From contig NZ_JAJGAK010000001.1 in NCBI RefSeq assembly GCF_020866925.1, positions 1,098,189-1,162,188 of the forward strand: a stretch of 64,000 nucleotides of DNA, read 5' to 3'. The position numbers and the translations under genes were made by a program. This DNA comes from Noviluteimonas lactosilytica (GTDB lineage Bacteria > Pseudomonadota > Gammaproteobacteria > Xanthomonadales > Xanthomonadaceae). Shown here one piece after another: positions 29,885 to 39,126 of this stretch. The notes beneath the pieces are model-generated. The model saw nothing but the letters and a program-made list of their open reading frames with translations. It did not search any database and was not told the origin of the DNA. Each line of letters starts with the position of its first letter. Within the stretch, counting starts at the first letter, position 1.

Positions 29885-31303
29885 ATGCGTTCGAACGGAC
29901 AGACGTGTGTCGGCAGGACCTGGTTGCGCGCCCTGCTGGTTGGCGTGCTCGCGATCGGTTTGGCGAGCTGCGCTTCGACCAACGTGGTGAAGCTGCCGGA
30001 GAGCGCGAGCCACGCGTTTTCGCAGCCGTTCTCGCAGGCGCGCGACCTCGCCCGCGGCCAGGACACCCTGCCCGCCGAGCAGAAGACCGACAACGCGCGC
30101 AACATCGAGCGCCTGCTTGCCGGCCTCGACGACGCGACGCTGTCCGCCGACGCCGCGGCCCTGCCGGCCGGCGATCCGCTGTATCCGTTCGCGGGCCAGG
30201 CGCTCATCCGCCGCGGCCTGCCGCTGCCGCGTCCGTTCGATCGCGGCGCGTGGCGATTCGACGCGGGCAATCGCCCGCCGGCCGAACGCGACGGGTATCG
30301 CCCGCCGGTGAAGCTCGCGGTGCTGCTGCCGCTGTCCGGTGGCCTCGCCGCCGCAGCAGCGCCGGTGCGCGACGGGTTCCTCACCGGTTATTTCGGCGAA
30401 ACCCGCCGTCGCCCCGACGTCGCCTTCTACGACACCGCCGGCACGCCGGGTGGTGCGGTCGCCGCGTACCAGAAGGCGGTCGCCGAAGGGAACGACTTCG
30501 TGGTCGGTCCGCTCGGTCGCGACGAAGTCGGCGCCGTGTTCCGCGATGCGCAGACGACCGTGCCGATGCTCGCGCTCAACCGCGCGAACGTCCCGCCGCC
30601 GGCCGGCAACGCGAGCTTCTCGCTCTCGCCCGAAGACGACGGCATCGCCGCCGCCGAATTCCTCATCGACCAGAACGCGCGCCGCGTGCTCGTGATCAAC
30701 GGCGTCGACGACGGCCTGCGCCGCGCGAGTGGCGCGTTGCGCGACGCGCTCGCCGAACGTGGCGGCATGGTGGTCGAGTCGCTCGACATGGGGGGCGATC
30801 CGATCACGCTGCTGACGCGCCTGCAGGCCGCGGTGCAGAAAGCAGGCCAGGTCGATGCGGTGTTCCTCGCCACGCGCGCGTCGGAAGCGCGCACGGTCGC
30901 GCCGTTGCTCGCATCCGCGGGACTGGCCGGCAAGTTGCGCGTCTCCACGTCGCAGTTGATCGCGGGCACGGGCAAGCCGGCGGACGACATCGCGCTCGAC
31001 GGCATCGTGTATCCGACCGAACCGTGGACGGTGCGCGGCGTGTCGGGCCTGCCCGGCGCGGCGAGCGTCGCGTCGCGCCTCAAGACCGCACGCGGTCCTG
31101 CCGCACGCCTGTTCGCCTTCGGCCACGACGCGTGGCTGATCACCGCGTATCTCGAAAAGCTCGCGCTCGATCCGAACGGCAACGTCGACGGCGCCACCGG
31201 CACGCTGCGCCTGGATGCGGCGGGCAACGTGCTGCACACGCCGACGTGGTCGACGTTCCGCGGCGGCATGCCGGTGCCGCTCGCGGATGCGACCGCGCGC
31301 TGA
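29885..31303 (+). CDS. lpoA: Penicillin-binding protein activator LpoA (short form)
   Basis: Outer-membrane lipoprotein that activates the bifunctional synthase PBP1A (YraM/LppC family). 472 residues. The signal peptide ends in a lipobox, LASC, with Cys near residue 29. The C-terminal periplasmic-binding-protein-like domain (about 140-472) is complete: [53 protein letters not shown] and [10 protein letters not shown]. The N-terminal TPR-like domain of the E. coli protein (678 residues) is largely missing; only about 100 residues separate the Cys from the PBP fold. GAGG precedes ATG 29885. yraN follows with a 17-bp overlap. Confidence 0.9.
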   Translation: MRSNGQTCVGRTWLRALLVGVLAIGLASCASTNVVKLPESASHAFSQPFSQARDLARGQDTLPAEQKTDNARNIERLLAGLDDATLSADAAALPAGDPLYPFAGQALIRRGLPLPRPFDRGAWRFDAGNRPPAERDGYRPPVKLAVLLPLSGGLAAAAAPVRDGFLTGYFGETRRRPDVAFYDTAGTPGGAVAAYQKAVAEGNDFVVGPLGRDEVGAVFRDAQTTVPMLALNRANVPPPAGNASFSLSPEDDGIAAAEFLIDQNARRVLVINGVDDGLRRASGALRDALAERGGMVVESLDMGGDPITLLTRLQAAVQKAGQVDAVFLATRASEARTVAPLLASAGLAGKLRVSTSQLIAGTGKPADDIALDGIVYPTEPWTVRGVSGLPGAASVASRLKTARGPAARLFAFGHDAWLITAYLEKLALDPNGNVDGATGTLRLDAAGNVLHTPTWSTFRGGMPVPLADATAR

Positions 31304-31694
31304 CGCGCCGGTTTCGCGGCAAGGCGTCGACCGTCGCGCACGCGGCGCCGCCGTCGAGGACGCGGCGCTCGCGTACCTGCTGGCGAACGGCCTGCGCCTG
31401 CTCGCACGCAACGCGGGCTTCAAGGTCGGTGAGCTCGACCTCGTGATGCGCGATGGCGCGAGCGTCGTATTCGTCGAAGTCCGCTACCGCGCGCATGCGG
31501 GATACGGCGGTGGCGCTGCGTCGGTCGACTTCGCGAAGCAACGCAAGCTCATCCGGGCCGCACAAGTGTTCCTCAAGCGCCACCCCGCGCTCGCGCAGGC
31601 GCCCTGCCGGTTCGACGTGGTCGAAGCACGCGGCGACCCGGCGCAGCCGACCTTGCACTGGATCCGCGCCGCGTTCCGCGCCGACGGCGCGTAA
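31287..31694 (+). CDS. YraN / UPF0102 family endonuclease-like protein
   Basis: 135 residues, small soluble protein with the Holliday-junction-resolvase-like fold of UPF0102. The diagnostic segment [22 protein letters not shown] contains the Glu, Asp and E-x-K/R-type catalytic pattern; the following [13 protein letters not shown] is also typical. Its function is not established. ATG 31287 lies inside the 3' end of lpoA, giving a 17-bp overlap; lpoA-yraN order is conserved from E. coli. Confidence 0.88.
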   Translation: MRPRADAPVSRQGVDRRARGAAVEDAALAYLLANGLRLLARNAGFKVGELDLVMRDGASVVFVEVRYRAHAGYGGGAASVDFAKQRKLIRAAQVFLKRHPALAQAPCRFDVVEARGDPAQPTLHWIRAAFRADGA

Positions 31695-31785
31695 GCGGAC
31701 GCATGAACGGGATGCCGGCCTGCACTTGACGCTGGCCGCGCGCGGCGTTGCGATGAAGGCCCACGCACGCCACCTCGGGCCCGCC

Positions 31786-32640
31786 ATGTCGCCTTCGTCC
31801 CGCCGTCGCTTCCCGCGCGCGATCGCCACCTGGGTGCTGGCGGTCTGCGCGTTCGCATCGCACGCCCAGGATGCCGCGCCGGCAAATGCCGCGCCGGCAA
31901 ATGCGAAACCGAAGACCTATCGCGTCCTGTTCGTCGGCAACAGCCTCACCTACGTCAACGACCTTCCCGCGACCCTGCGCGCGCTCGCCGCCGCGCAACC
32001 CACGCCCGCGAAGATCGAGACGCAAACCTTCGTCGCGCCCGGCGGTTCGCTCGCAGAACGTTGGGACGACGGCAAGGCCGCGGCCGCGCTCGGCGAAGGC
32101 CATTGGGATGCGGTCGTACTGCAGGAGCGTGGCGGCCTGCTCGCGTGCATGGTCGATCCCGCGCAACGCACGCAACCCGATTGCCGCGCGAGCGACCGCG
32201 CGCATCGCGATTTCGCCGACCGCGCGAAGGCCGCGGGCGCGCGCGTGTTGCTGCTGTCGACGTGGGGCCCCGACACGCAATATCAGTCGAAGCTCGACCG
32301 GGCCGCGAAGCAACTCGCGTCGCGCATCAACGCGCGCGTCGTCCCCGCCGGCGCCACGCTGCGCACGCTCGCGCAACGGAACGGCGACAAGGCCACCTTC
32401 CCCGACGGCATTCATCCGAGCGTGCTCGCGACGCTGGTGATGGCGGTGCAACTGCACGAAGCGATCGTCGGCACGGCGCCGCAGGCGACGGACGTGACGC
32501 TCGATTTCGCGTTGCTGCCCGCCAACGCCGCGATCCAGCCGGATACGCCGATGGAATCGCAGCCGCAGCTCAAGGGCGATGGCCGCAAGGTCGTGGTGAA
32601 AGCCGATGCGATGGCCGCGGCGATCGAAGCGGCGAAGTGA
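31786..32640 (+). CDS. Secreted SGNH/GDSL-type hydrolase
   Basis: 284 residues from ATG 31786. An N-terminal signal peptide (basic SSRRRFPR, hydrophobic AIATWVLAVCAFASHA, then AQDA) predicts export. A duplicated low-complexity AAPANAAPANAK linker precedes the catalytic domain. SGNH motifs are FVGNSLTYVNDLP (nucleophile Ser) and FPDGIHPSVLAT (Asp and His). Family members are esterases, lipases or carbohydrate deacetylases; the substrate cannot be read from sequence. It ends 3 bp before the convergent thiL stop. An alternative start is ATG 31753. Confidence 0.85.
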   Translation: MSPSSRRRFPRAIATWVLAVCAFASHAQDAAPANAAPANAKPKTYRVLFVGNSLTYVNDLPATLRALAAAQPTPAKIETQTFVAPGGSLAERWDDGKAAAALGEGHWDAVVLQERGGLLACMVDPAQRTQPDCRASDRAHRDFADRAKAAGARVLLLSTWGPDTQYQSKLDRAAKQLASRINARVVPAGATLRTLAQRNGDKATFPDGIHPSVLATLVMAVQLHEAIVGTAPQATDVTLDFALLPANAAIQPDTPMESQPQLKGDGRKVVVKADAMAAAIEAAK

Positions 32641-32643
32641 GCC

Positions 32644-33603
32644 TTACGCGCTGAAGTGCCGCCACCCGGCCGACGCCGGATGCCATTCGTTGCCGTCGGC
32701 ATCGAATGCGCTCACGCGCTGCCCATCGACGATGCGCCCGATGCGCGTCACCGCGATACCGACATTGCGCGCGATCGTCGCGATCGCGTCGCGCGCGGCT
32801 TCGGGCGCGGTGAAGCACACCTCGTAGTCGTCGCCGCCCGCAGCCTGCAGGTGGCGCCGCGCATCGCCGCCGAACCCGGCACGCAACGCATCGGAGGCCG
32901 GCAACGCATCCACCTCGAGTTCGGCGCCGACGCCGCTGGCGACGCACACGTGCCCAAGGTCGGCGAGCAAACCGTCGGACACATCGATCGCCGCGCGCGC
33001 GACACCCGCGAGCGCACGCCCCAGCGCGAGCCGCGGTGTCGGCCGATCGAGTCGTTCCCGCAACGCATCATCGATCAGCGCATTTGCGCGCCATTGTTCG
33101 AGCGCCGCCGCGGCATCGCCGAGCGTGCCGCTCACCCAGATGTCGTCGCCGTCGCGCGCGGCCGCACGACGCAACGCGCGTGCAGGATCGACGAAGCCGT
33201 GCACGGTCACGCTCACCGACAGCGGTCCGCGCGTCGTGTCGCCGCCGACCAGCGCGACGTCGTGCATCGCCGCCAGGCGCAGGAAGCCTTCGAGGAAACC
33301 GTCGACCCAGGCCGGTTCGGCGTCGGGCATCGACAGCGACAACGTGCACCACGCGGGCGCGGCGCCCATCGCGGCGAGGTCGGAGAGATTCACCGCGAGC
33401 GCTTTCCACCCGAGGTCGGCGGGCGCGGTGTCGACGGGGAAATGCACGCCGGCGTTGAGCGTGTCGGTCGCCACGACCAGCGCCTGGCCCGCGGGCACCT
33501 GCAACAGCGCGGCGTCGTCGCCGATGCCGAGCAGCACGTCGCTGCGCGTCGTCGCCGCGCGGCGGCGGATGCGATCGATCAGGTCGAATTCGTCGGCGCT
33601 CAC
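32644..33603 (-). CDS. thiL: Thiamine-monophosphate kinase ThiL
   Basis: ATP-dependent phosphorylation of thiamine phosphate to thiamine pyrophosphate. 319 residues, GTG start at 33603 overlapping the nusB stop (GTGA). Family motifs: GIGDDAALL at the N-terminus, TDTLNAGVHF, LALVGGDTTRG-type VALVGGDTTRGP, and DVSDGLLADLGH. Last gene of the ribH-nusB-thiL unit, a common proteobacterial order. Confidence 0.97.
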   Translation of the reverse strand: MSADEFDLIDRIRRRAATTRSDVLLGIGDDAALLQVPAGQALVVATDTLNAGVHFPVDTAPADLGWKALAVNLSDLAAMGAAPAWCTLSLSMPDAEPAWVDGFLEGFLRLAAMHDVALVGGDTTRGPLSVSVTVHGFVDPARALRRAAARDGDDIWVSGTLGDAAAALEQWRANALIDDALRERLDRPTPRLALGRALAGVARAAIDVSDGLLADLGHVCVASGVGAELEVDALPASDALRAGFGGDARRHLQAAGGDDYEVCFTAPEAARDAIATIARNVGIAVTRIGRIVDGQRVSAFDADGNEWHPASAGWRHFSA

Positions 33604-34034
33604 TTGCGCGACGCGTCGAACTCCGCCGTGCGCCACTCGGCGGCCGCATGGTCGAGCACGCCGTTGACGAACGTGTGCCCGTGTTCGGAACCGAAGCGCT
33701 TGGTGGTGCTGATCGCTTCGTTGATGACGACGCGATACGGCACGTCGATGCGATGGCGCAGTTCGTACGCCGCGATGCGCAGCGACGCGCGCTCGATCGG
33801 ATCGACCTCTTCCATCGTGCGGTCGAGGTAAGGCGCAAGCCCGGCATCGAGTTCGCCGACATGCTTCATCACGCCGCGAACGAGATCCTCGAAATACGCG
33901 AGGTCGGCGATTTCGTGCACCTGCTCGTGCGCGAACTGCGCGATGACCGACTCCGCGGTGCCGCCCGACATCTGCCACGCATACAGGGCCTGCAGCGCGC
34001 GGCGGCGCGCGCGCGAACGCAGGACCGGGTCCAT
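33600..34034 (-). CDS. nusB: Transcription antitermination protein NusB
   Basis: Binds boxA with NusE (S10) for rRNA antitermination. 144 residues, all-helical family. Motifs: [19 protein letters not shown] at the N-terminus, DPIERASLRIAAYEL, PYRVVINEAISTTKRFGSE and FVNGVLD. ATG 34034 is chosen; a TTG at 34055 would overlap the ribH stop by 4 bp and add seven residues. Confidence 0.97.
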   Translation of the reverse strand: MDPVLRSRARRRALQALYAWQMSGGTAESVIAQFAHEQVHEIADLAYFEDLVRGVMKHVGELDAGLAPYLDRTMEEVDPIERASLRIAAYELRHRIDVPYRVVINEAISTTKRFGSEHGHTFVNGVLDHAAAEWRTAEFDASRK

Positions 34035-34051
34035 GCCGTCGTGGCGTCGGT

Positions 34052-34519
34052 TCAAGGCAGCTTCTCCAGCAAGTTGTGCATTTCGATCGCGGCCAGCGCC
34101 GCTTCCTCGCCCTTGTTGCCGTGGCTTCCGCCGGCGCGCGCTTCCGCATCTTCGAAGCGCTCGGCCGCGAGCACGCCGTTGAGCACCGGCACGCGGAAGT
34201 CGAGCGCGACGCGCATCAGGCCTTCGGCGCAACGATCGGCGACGTGTTCGTAGTGGCGAGTATCGCCGCGCACGACGCAACCCAGCGCGACGATCGCGAC
34301 GTGGCTGCCCGCGGCGCCCAGGCGCGCGGCGGCCAGCGGCAGTTCCCACGCGCCGGGCACGCGGATCACGTCGACCGCCTCGGGGGCGATGCCGTTGTCG
34401 AGGAAGGCCTTGCGCGCGCCTTCGACCAGCGCGTCGGTGACGCGCGGGTTCCAGCGGGCGGCGAGGATGGCGAAACGGGCGCCGGGGTTGGCGCGCAGGT
34501 CGCCTTCGATGAAGCGCAT
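34052..34519 (-). CDS. ribH: 6,7-dimethyl-8-ribityllumazine synthase RibH
   Basis: Condenses 3,4-dihydroxy-2-butanone 4-phosphate with the ribitylamino-uracil, the penultimate riboflavin step. 155 residues. Motifs: [70 protein letters not shown]. It follows ribBA after 44 bp and precedes nusB. Confidence 0.98.
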   Translation of the reverse strand: MRFIEGDLRANPGARFAILAARWNPRVTDALVEGARKAFLDNGIAPEAVDVIRVPGAWELPLAAARLGAAGSHVAIVALGCVVRGDTRHYEHVADRCAEGLMRVALDFRVPVLNGVLAAERFEDAEARAGGSHGNKGEEAALAAIEMHNLLEKLP

Positions 34520-34563
34520 GGGCGTGAAGACCTGGATCGAGGGGTTTTCAGGGGGCGCGCAGT

Positions 34564-35670
34564 TTAGCGCGCGGGCCATTCGACATGCGCCACGACCTCC
34601 AGGCCGAAGCCCGCCAGGCCCACCTGCTTGCGCGGCGTGCCCAGCACGCGGAGCTTGCCGAGGCCGAGGTCGGCCAGGATCTGCGAGCCCGCACCGGTGC
34701 GCCGCCATTCGGCCAGCGCGCCCGCGCGGCCCGTCGGCGCATGCGGCTGTTCGCGGATGCGGGCCAGCACGGCGTCGGCGTCCTGCACTTCGCCCAGCAG
34801 CACGAGCGCGCCGCGCCCTTCATCGGCGATGGCCTTCAGCACGTCGCCGACGGCGGGTCCGAAATCCGGGCGGCGCCAATGCACGGCGTCGGCCAGCGGA
34901 TTGAGCGCATGCACGCGCACCAGCGTCGGCGTGTTCGCATCGGCCTGCCCGCGCAGCAGCGCGAAGTGCAGCGCACGGCTGAGCCGGTCGCGATAGGTGT
35001 GCAGCAGGAACGGGCCGTGCTCGGTGTCGATCTCGCGCGCGTCGACGCGCTCGATCGTGTGTTCGGTGGCGAGGCGATGGCGGATGAGGTCTTCGATCGA
35101 GCCGATCCTGAGCCCGTGCTCGCGCGCGAAGACTTCCAGTTCCGGGCGGCGCGCCATGCTGCCGTCGGGATTGAGGATTTCCACGAGCACGCCCGCCGGC
35201 TCGAAGCCCGCGAGCTGCGCGAGGTCGCTCGCCGCTTCGGTGTGGCCCGCGCGGCTCAACACGCCGCCCGGCTGCGCCTGCAGCGGGAAGATGTGGCCCG
35301 GTTGCGAGAGATCGTGCGGCTGCGCGTCGGGGCGCACCGCGGTGCGGATCGTGTGCGCGCGATCGTAGGCGGAGATGCCGGTGGTGACGCCCTCGGCCGC
35401 TTCGATCGACACGGTGAAATTGGTGCCGTGCGGCGAGGTGTTGTCGCGCACCATCGGCGGCAGGCCGAGCTGGCGGCAACGCTCGCGCGTCAGCGACAGG
35501 CACACGAGGCCGCGCGCGTGCGTGACCATGAAGTTGATGTCGCCGGGGCGGACAAGCTCGGCGGGCATGATGAGGTCGCCCTCGTTTTCGCGATCTTCGT
35601 CGTCGACGATCACGACCATGCGGCCGGCGCGCAGTTCGTCCAGCAATTCGGGGATGGTGGCGAAGCTCAT
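34564..35670 (-). CDS. ribB: RibB (DHBP synthase) fused to degenerate GTP cyclohydrolase II domain
   Basis: 368 residues. The N-terminal domain (1-205) is an intact 3,4-dihydroxy-2-butanone-4-phosphate synthase: [33 protein letters not shown] and [23 protein letters not shown]. The C-terminal domain has the RibA fold sequence outline ([29 protein letters not shown]) but lacks all three zinc cysteines of the C-x9-C-x-C motif and the RQEGRG loop, so GTP cyclohydrolase II activity is not expected. Such hybrids are known as RibBX in other proteobacteria; a separate ribA should exist elsewhere. It overlaps ribE by 4 bp. Confidence 0.92.
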   Translation of the reverse strand: MSFATIPELLDELRAGRMVVIVDDEDRENEGDLIMPAELVRPGDINFMVTHARGLVCLSLTRERCRQLGLPPMVRDNTSPHGTNFTVSIEAAEGVTTGISAYDRAHTIRTAVRPDAQPHDLSQPGHIFPLQAQPGGVLSRAGHTEAASDLAQLAGFEPAGVLVEILNPDGSMARRPELEVFAREHGLRIGSIEDLIRHRLATEHTIERVDAREIDTEHGPFLLHTYRDRLSRALHFALLRGQADANTPTLVRVHALNPLADAVHWRRPDFGPAVGDVLKAIADEGRGALVLLGEVQDADAVLARIREQPHAPTGRAGALAEWRRTGAGSQILADLGLGKLRVLGTPRKQVGLAGFGLEVVAHVEWPAR

Positions 35671-36281
35671 GCGTGCGACTCTCTTTCCTTCATCAGGCGC
35701 TCGACGTAACGCGCGAGCATGTCCACTTCCAGGTTCACCGCGTCGCCCGGCTTCGTTTCGCCGAACGCGGTGTGCGCGATGGTGTGCGGCACCAGCGCGA
35801 CTTCGAATCCGCTGTCGTCGACGCCGTTGACGGTGAGGCTCACGCCGTCGACGCAGATCGATCCTTTCGCCGCGATGTAACGGCGCAACGCGTGCGGCGC
35901 GGCGAACACCCAGCGTTGCGCGCGGCCGTCGTCCCACGTGTGCGACACGCTGCCGACGCCATCGACGTGGCCGCTGACGAGGTGGCCGCCGAGGCGATCG
36001 GTCGGCAGCATCGCGCGTTCGAGGTTGAGCGCGCGGCCGATCGGCAATTCACCCAGCGTGGTCAGCGCGAGCGTCTCGTTCGACGCGTCCGCTTCGAATC
36101 CGGCGTCGTCGATCGCGACCACGGTCAGGCACGTGCCGTTGACCGAAATGCTTTCGCCCATGCGCACGTCCGCGTCCTTGCCCCATGGCAAGGTGCCGAC
36201 CTCGATCCGCAACCGCGCATCGCCACCGCGCATCTCGCGCGCGGCCAGCCGGCCGACGCCTTCGATCAAACCCGTGAACAT
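35667..36281 (-). CDS. ribE: Riboflavin synthase alpha subunit
   Basis: Dismutates two 6,7-dimethyl-8-ribityllumazine to riboflavin. 204 residues with the internal duplication typical of the family: each lumazine-binding half has a VNGTCLTV / VDGVSLTVNGV motif (near 47 and 145). N-terminus MFTGLIEGVGRL is canonical. The ATG overlaps the upstream methyltransferase stop by 1 bp (TGATG). Also called ribC in some species. Confidence 0.97.
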   Translation of the reverse strand: MFTGLIEGVGRLAAREMRGGDARLRIEVGTLPWGKDADVRMGESISVNGTCLTVVAIDDAGFEADASNETLALTTLGELPIGRALNLERAMLPTDRLGGHLVSGHVDGVGSVSHTWDDGRAQRWVFAAPHALRRYIAAKGSICVDGVSLTVNGVDDSGFEVALVPHTIAHTAFGETKPGDAVNLEVDMLARYVERLMKERESHA

Positions 36282-37072
36282 CAGGACTCCCTGGTCTGTT
36301 TGCGGCGCGCGTGCACGAACATCGGCCAGCGCAGCGTGCGCGTCGTGTCCGGATCGCCCCACGCGCGCGCGATGGCCTGCGCATGCATGGCGACGGGGTC
36401 ACGACCGTGTGCGTCGATGTAACGCTTGGTGGCCGAGTAACTCGAGAAGTAACCGAGCATGCGCGGCAACGTCCACTGCGCCTGCAACTCGAGTACCGGC
36501 GTTTCGATCCAGTCGAACGGCCACGCGAAATCGCGATACGCCTCGTCGATCAGCCGCCGCTCCGGCGGCCAGTAGTCGAGGATTTCCGCGCGCAGCGGAT
36601 CGATCGCCTGCTCCACGCCTTCCGGCGCGATCATGTCCTGGTAGCCCCACGCGACGAGCACGCCGCCGGGCTTGAGCACGCGCGCGCATTCGGCGAAGAA
36701 GCGCGGCTGGTCGAACCAGTGCAGCGCCTGCGCGATGCACACGGCGTCGGCGGTCCCATCGGCGAGGGTCGTCGCTTCGCCCGGCTCGACGGAGAACCGC
36801 ACGTTCTGCGGCCCCATCGCCTGCGCGATCTGCGCGGCGCTCGGGTCGGTCGCATGCACGTGGTCGAACACGCGCGCGAGGTCGCGCGTCGCCTGCCCGC
36901 TCCCGCATCCCGGTTCCCACGCGAGGCCATGCACGAGCACGATCGACTCGATCCACGCGAACAACGCATCCGGATATTCCGGCCGCGCCTGCGCGTACTG
37001 CGCCGCGACCGCGGAGAAATGGTCGGCAAAGCCAGGGTCGCCAACACCTGGATCGTCGAAACGTGCGCTCAC
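36281..37072 (-). CDS. Class I SAM-dependent methyltransferase within the rib genes
   Basis: 263 residues, GTG start at 37072. Methyltransf_11-type fold: motif I WEPGCGSGQATRDLA near residue 55, then IAQALHWFDQPRFFAECARV and LKPGGVLVAWGYQDM. The N-terminal HFSAVAAQYAQARPEYP and C-terminal part resemble the TMT1/trans-aconitate-methyltransferase-like group acting on small molecules. It overlaps ribD by 4 bp upstream and ribE by 1 bp downstream, so it is translationally coupled to riboflavin synthesis genes. No role in riboflavin synthesis is established and the substrate is unknown. Confidence 0.85.
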   Translation of the reverse strand: MSARFDDPGVGDPGFADHFSAVAAQYAQARPEYPDALFAWIESIVLVHGLAWEPGCGSGQATRDLARVFDHVHATDPSAAQIAQAMGPQNVRFSVEPGEATTLADGTADAVCIAQALHWFDQPRFFAECARVLKPGGVLVAWGYQDMIAPEGVEQAIDPLRAEILDYWPPERRLIDEAYRDFAWPFDWIETPVLELQAQWTLPRMLGYFSSYSATKRYIDAHGRDPVAMHAQAIARAWGDPDTTRTLRWPMFVHARRKQTRES

Positions 37073-38178
37073 GGCGCCGCGCCCGGCTGCAGCAGCACGC
37101 GCACGTCCGCGCCGATGCGGCGCGTTTCGACGATGCGCATCGACAGGCGCTCGGTCATTTCGTCGATGTGCAGGCCGTCGAACAATGGCCGCGCGCGTTC
37201 GCCGAGCATCAGCGGCGCGACATACAGCAGCAGTTCGTCGACGAGGCCCGCGGTGAGGAAGGCGCCTGCGAGCGTCGCGCCTGCTTCGACCTGCACCTCG
37301 TTGATCCCGCGCTCGCCGAGCAGCTTCAGCACCGCATCCAGGTCCATCAGGCCGTGCGCGACGTTGACCGCCGCATGATCGGCTTCGATGCCGCGCGGCA
37401 TGCGCGCGTCCGGCGCGTGCAGGTACAGCGTCGGCGCGCCGCCTTCGCGCACGTGGCCGCGCGCGACGGTGGCGAGGCCGGGATCGAGTACCACGCGCAG
37501 CGGCGGCGCGAACGGCGTGTCGTCGCCGAGGCGCACTGTGAGATGCGGATCGTCGATCAGCACGGTGCCCGCGCCGGTGAGGATCGCGCCGGCGCGCGCG
37601 CGCCACTTCTGCACGTCGCGGCGCGCAGCCTCGCTGCTGATCCACTTCGAATCGCCCGATGCGAGTGCGCTGCGACCGTCGAGCGACGTCGCGAGCTTCA
37701 CGCGCAACCAGGGACGTCCGCGTTCGATGCGCGAGAGGAAGCCGCGATTGAGGTCGCGCGCCAGCGGTTCCATCAGGCCGGTGTCGACCTGGATGCCCGC
37801 CGCGCGCAGCTTGTCGAAGCCGCTGCCATTGACCTTCGGGAACGGATCGGACATCGCACCGACGACGCGCGTGACGCCGGCGGCGATCAACGCATCCGCG
37901 CACGGGCCCGTGCTGCCCTGGTGCGAACACGGTTCGAGCGTGACGTACGCGGTCGCGCCGCGCGCGCGTTCGCCGGCCGCCTGCAGCGCGAACACTTCCG
38001 CGTGCGGACCGCCCTTGCGTTCGTGCCAACCGGTGCCGACGACTTCGTCGCCCTGCGCGATCACGCAGCCGACCATCGGGTTCGGACGCGCGGTGTATTC
38101 GCCCCTCGATGCGAGGCGCAACGCGCGCGCCATCATCGCGTGGTCGGTGGCGGTGAAACCCTGTGCTGGCACGCTCAT
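37069..38178 (-). CDS. ribD: Bifunctional pyrimidine deaminase/reductase RibD
   Basis: Second and third steps of riboflavin synthesis. 369 residues from ATG 38178. The N-terminal deaminase (about 10-150) has zinc motifs GGPHAEVFAL and TLEPCSHQGSTGPC. The C-terminal reductase (about 155-369) shows RPWLRVKLATSLDGRSAL, TGAGTVLIDDP and INEVQVEAGATLAGAFL. The stop overlaps the methyltransferase GTG by 4 bp. Confidence 0.98.
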   Translation of the reverse strand: MSVPAQGFTATDHAMMARALRLASRGEYTARPNPMVGCVIAQGDEVVGTGWHERKGGPHAEVFALQAAGERARGATAYVTLEPCSHQGSTGPCADALIAAGVTRVVGAMSDPFPKVNGSGFDKLRAAGIQVDTGLMEPLARDLNRGFLSRIERGRPWLRVKLATSLDGRSALASGDSKWISSEAARRDVQKWRARAGAILTGAGTVLIDDPHLTVRLGDDTPFAPPLRVVLDPGLATVARGHVREGGAPTLYLHAPDARMPRGIEADHAAVNVAHGLMDLDAVLKLLGERGINEVQVEAGATLAGAFLTAGLVDELLLYVAPLMLGERARPLFDGLHIDEMTERLSMRIVETRRIGADVRVLLQPGAAP

Positions 38179-38182
38179 GCAG

Positions 38183-38614
38183 TCACTCGCGGACGTAGGC
38201 GCCGCGCTCCTCGCCCTTGCGGAAGGCATCCATGTCCCACGGCCAGGCGGGGACCAGATCGGAGCCGTCCACGCGCAGGCGCATGCGGTCGAATTGCGTT
38301 TCGGGAAGTTGCGGCGGAAATCCCATCTCTTCGACGGCGAGTTCGACCGTGTCGCCCTCGCGCGTCCATTTGCCGCGCGCGCCGAGATCCAGCGCGCCGT
38401 ACGTGAAGAACCACTCGAACGTGCCGTCCTCGCGGAGCAGCAGGCCCGAACCGGTCTCCATCACGCCGTCGAGATGGTACTCGCCGGCCAGCGCCGATTG
38501 CGTCGCCGGCGCGGCATGCTGCGTTGCATCCTGCGCCATTGCGGCGGGCGCCGCGCCGAACGCCAGCGCGAATGCCATCGCCGCCACGACCGGCAGGGCG
38601 CGCCGCGCGTTCAC
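38183..38614 (-). CDS. Small secreted protein of unknown function
   Basis: 143 residues, GTG start at 38614 overlapping the nrdR stop (GTGA). A clear signal peptide (basic NARR, hydrophobic [20 protein letters not shown], cleavage near AMA-QD) predicts export. The mature part is mostly beta by appearance: [34 protein letters not shown] and [16 protein letters not shown], a pattern seen in small lipocalin-like or META-like sensors of envelope proteins. It has no cysteine. Its coupling to nrdR and ribD suggests cotranscription but gives no function. Confidence 0.75.
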   Translation of the reverse strand: MNARRALPVVAAMAFALAFGAAPAAMAQDATQHAAPATQSALAGEYHLDGVMETGSGLLLREDGTFEWFFTYGALDLGARGKWTREGDTVELAVEEMGFPPQLPETQFDRMRLRVDGSDLVPAWPWDMDAFRKGEERGAYVRE

Positions 38615-39126
38615 CGCCTGCGCACCTTCTCCGGCTCGCCTTCGAGCAACGGCAGTTGTCCCTCGCCCGCGGGCAGGTCGCGCTCCAGGCGATCCAACTC
38701 CTCGCGGAAATCGGCGACGTCCTCGAACGAGCGATACACGGACGCGAAGCGCACGTAGGCGACGTGGTCGAGCTTGCGCAGTTCGGCCATGACGAACTCG
38801 CCGACGCGACGCGATGCGATTTCCCGCTCGGTCGTCATGCGCAACTGGTGCACCACCGCGCGCACCGACGCTTCGATCTGTTCTTCCGACACCGGCCGCT
38901 TCTGCAGCGCGCGATCGAAGCCCTGGCGCAACTTGCGCGCGTCGAACGCCTCACGCCGACCATCGCCCTTGATGATCAGCGGCAGCTTGAGTTCGATCGT
39001 TTCGAGCGTGGAAAACCTTTCGCCGCACGCCTCGCACTCGCGGCGCCGACGAATCGTGGCGCCGTCTTCGCTGACGCGCGAGTCGATGACGCGGGTGTCG
39101 ACGTGTTGGCAGAAGGGGCAGTGCAT
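38611..39126 (-). CDS. nrdR: Transcriptional repressor NrdR
   Basis: Zinc-ribbon/ATP-cone repressor of ribonucleotide reductase operons. 171 residues. Zinc ribbon [17 protein letters not shown] with [12 protein letters not shown] near residues 1-42; ATP-cone from about 50 ([20 protein letters not shown]) to 140. Its ATG overlaps the stop of the S23-type gene by 1 bp, and its upstream translation-initiation region lies in the GGGAAAC repeat at 39132-39161. Linkage to glyA and ribD is typical of xanthomonads. Confidence 0.97.
   Translation of the reverse strand: MHCPFCQHVDTRVIDSRVSEDGATIRRRRECEACGERFSTLETIELKLPLIIKGDGRREAFDARKLRQGFDRALQKRPVSEEQIEASVRAVVHQLRMTTEREIASRRVGEFVMAELRKLDHVAYVRFASVYRSFEDVADFREELDRLERDLPAGEGQLPLLEGEPEKVRRR

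Noticed and set aside
31453-32640. A longer N-terminal extension for the SGNH hydrolase (start before 31753)
   Set aside because: It would run through yraN in another frame and bury the signal peptide; starts at 31753 or 31786 place the signal sequence correctly.
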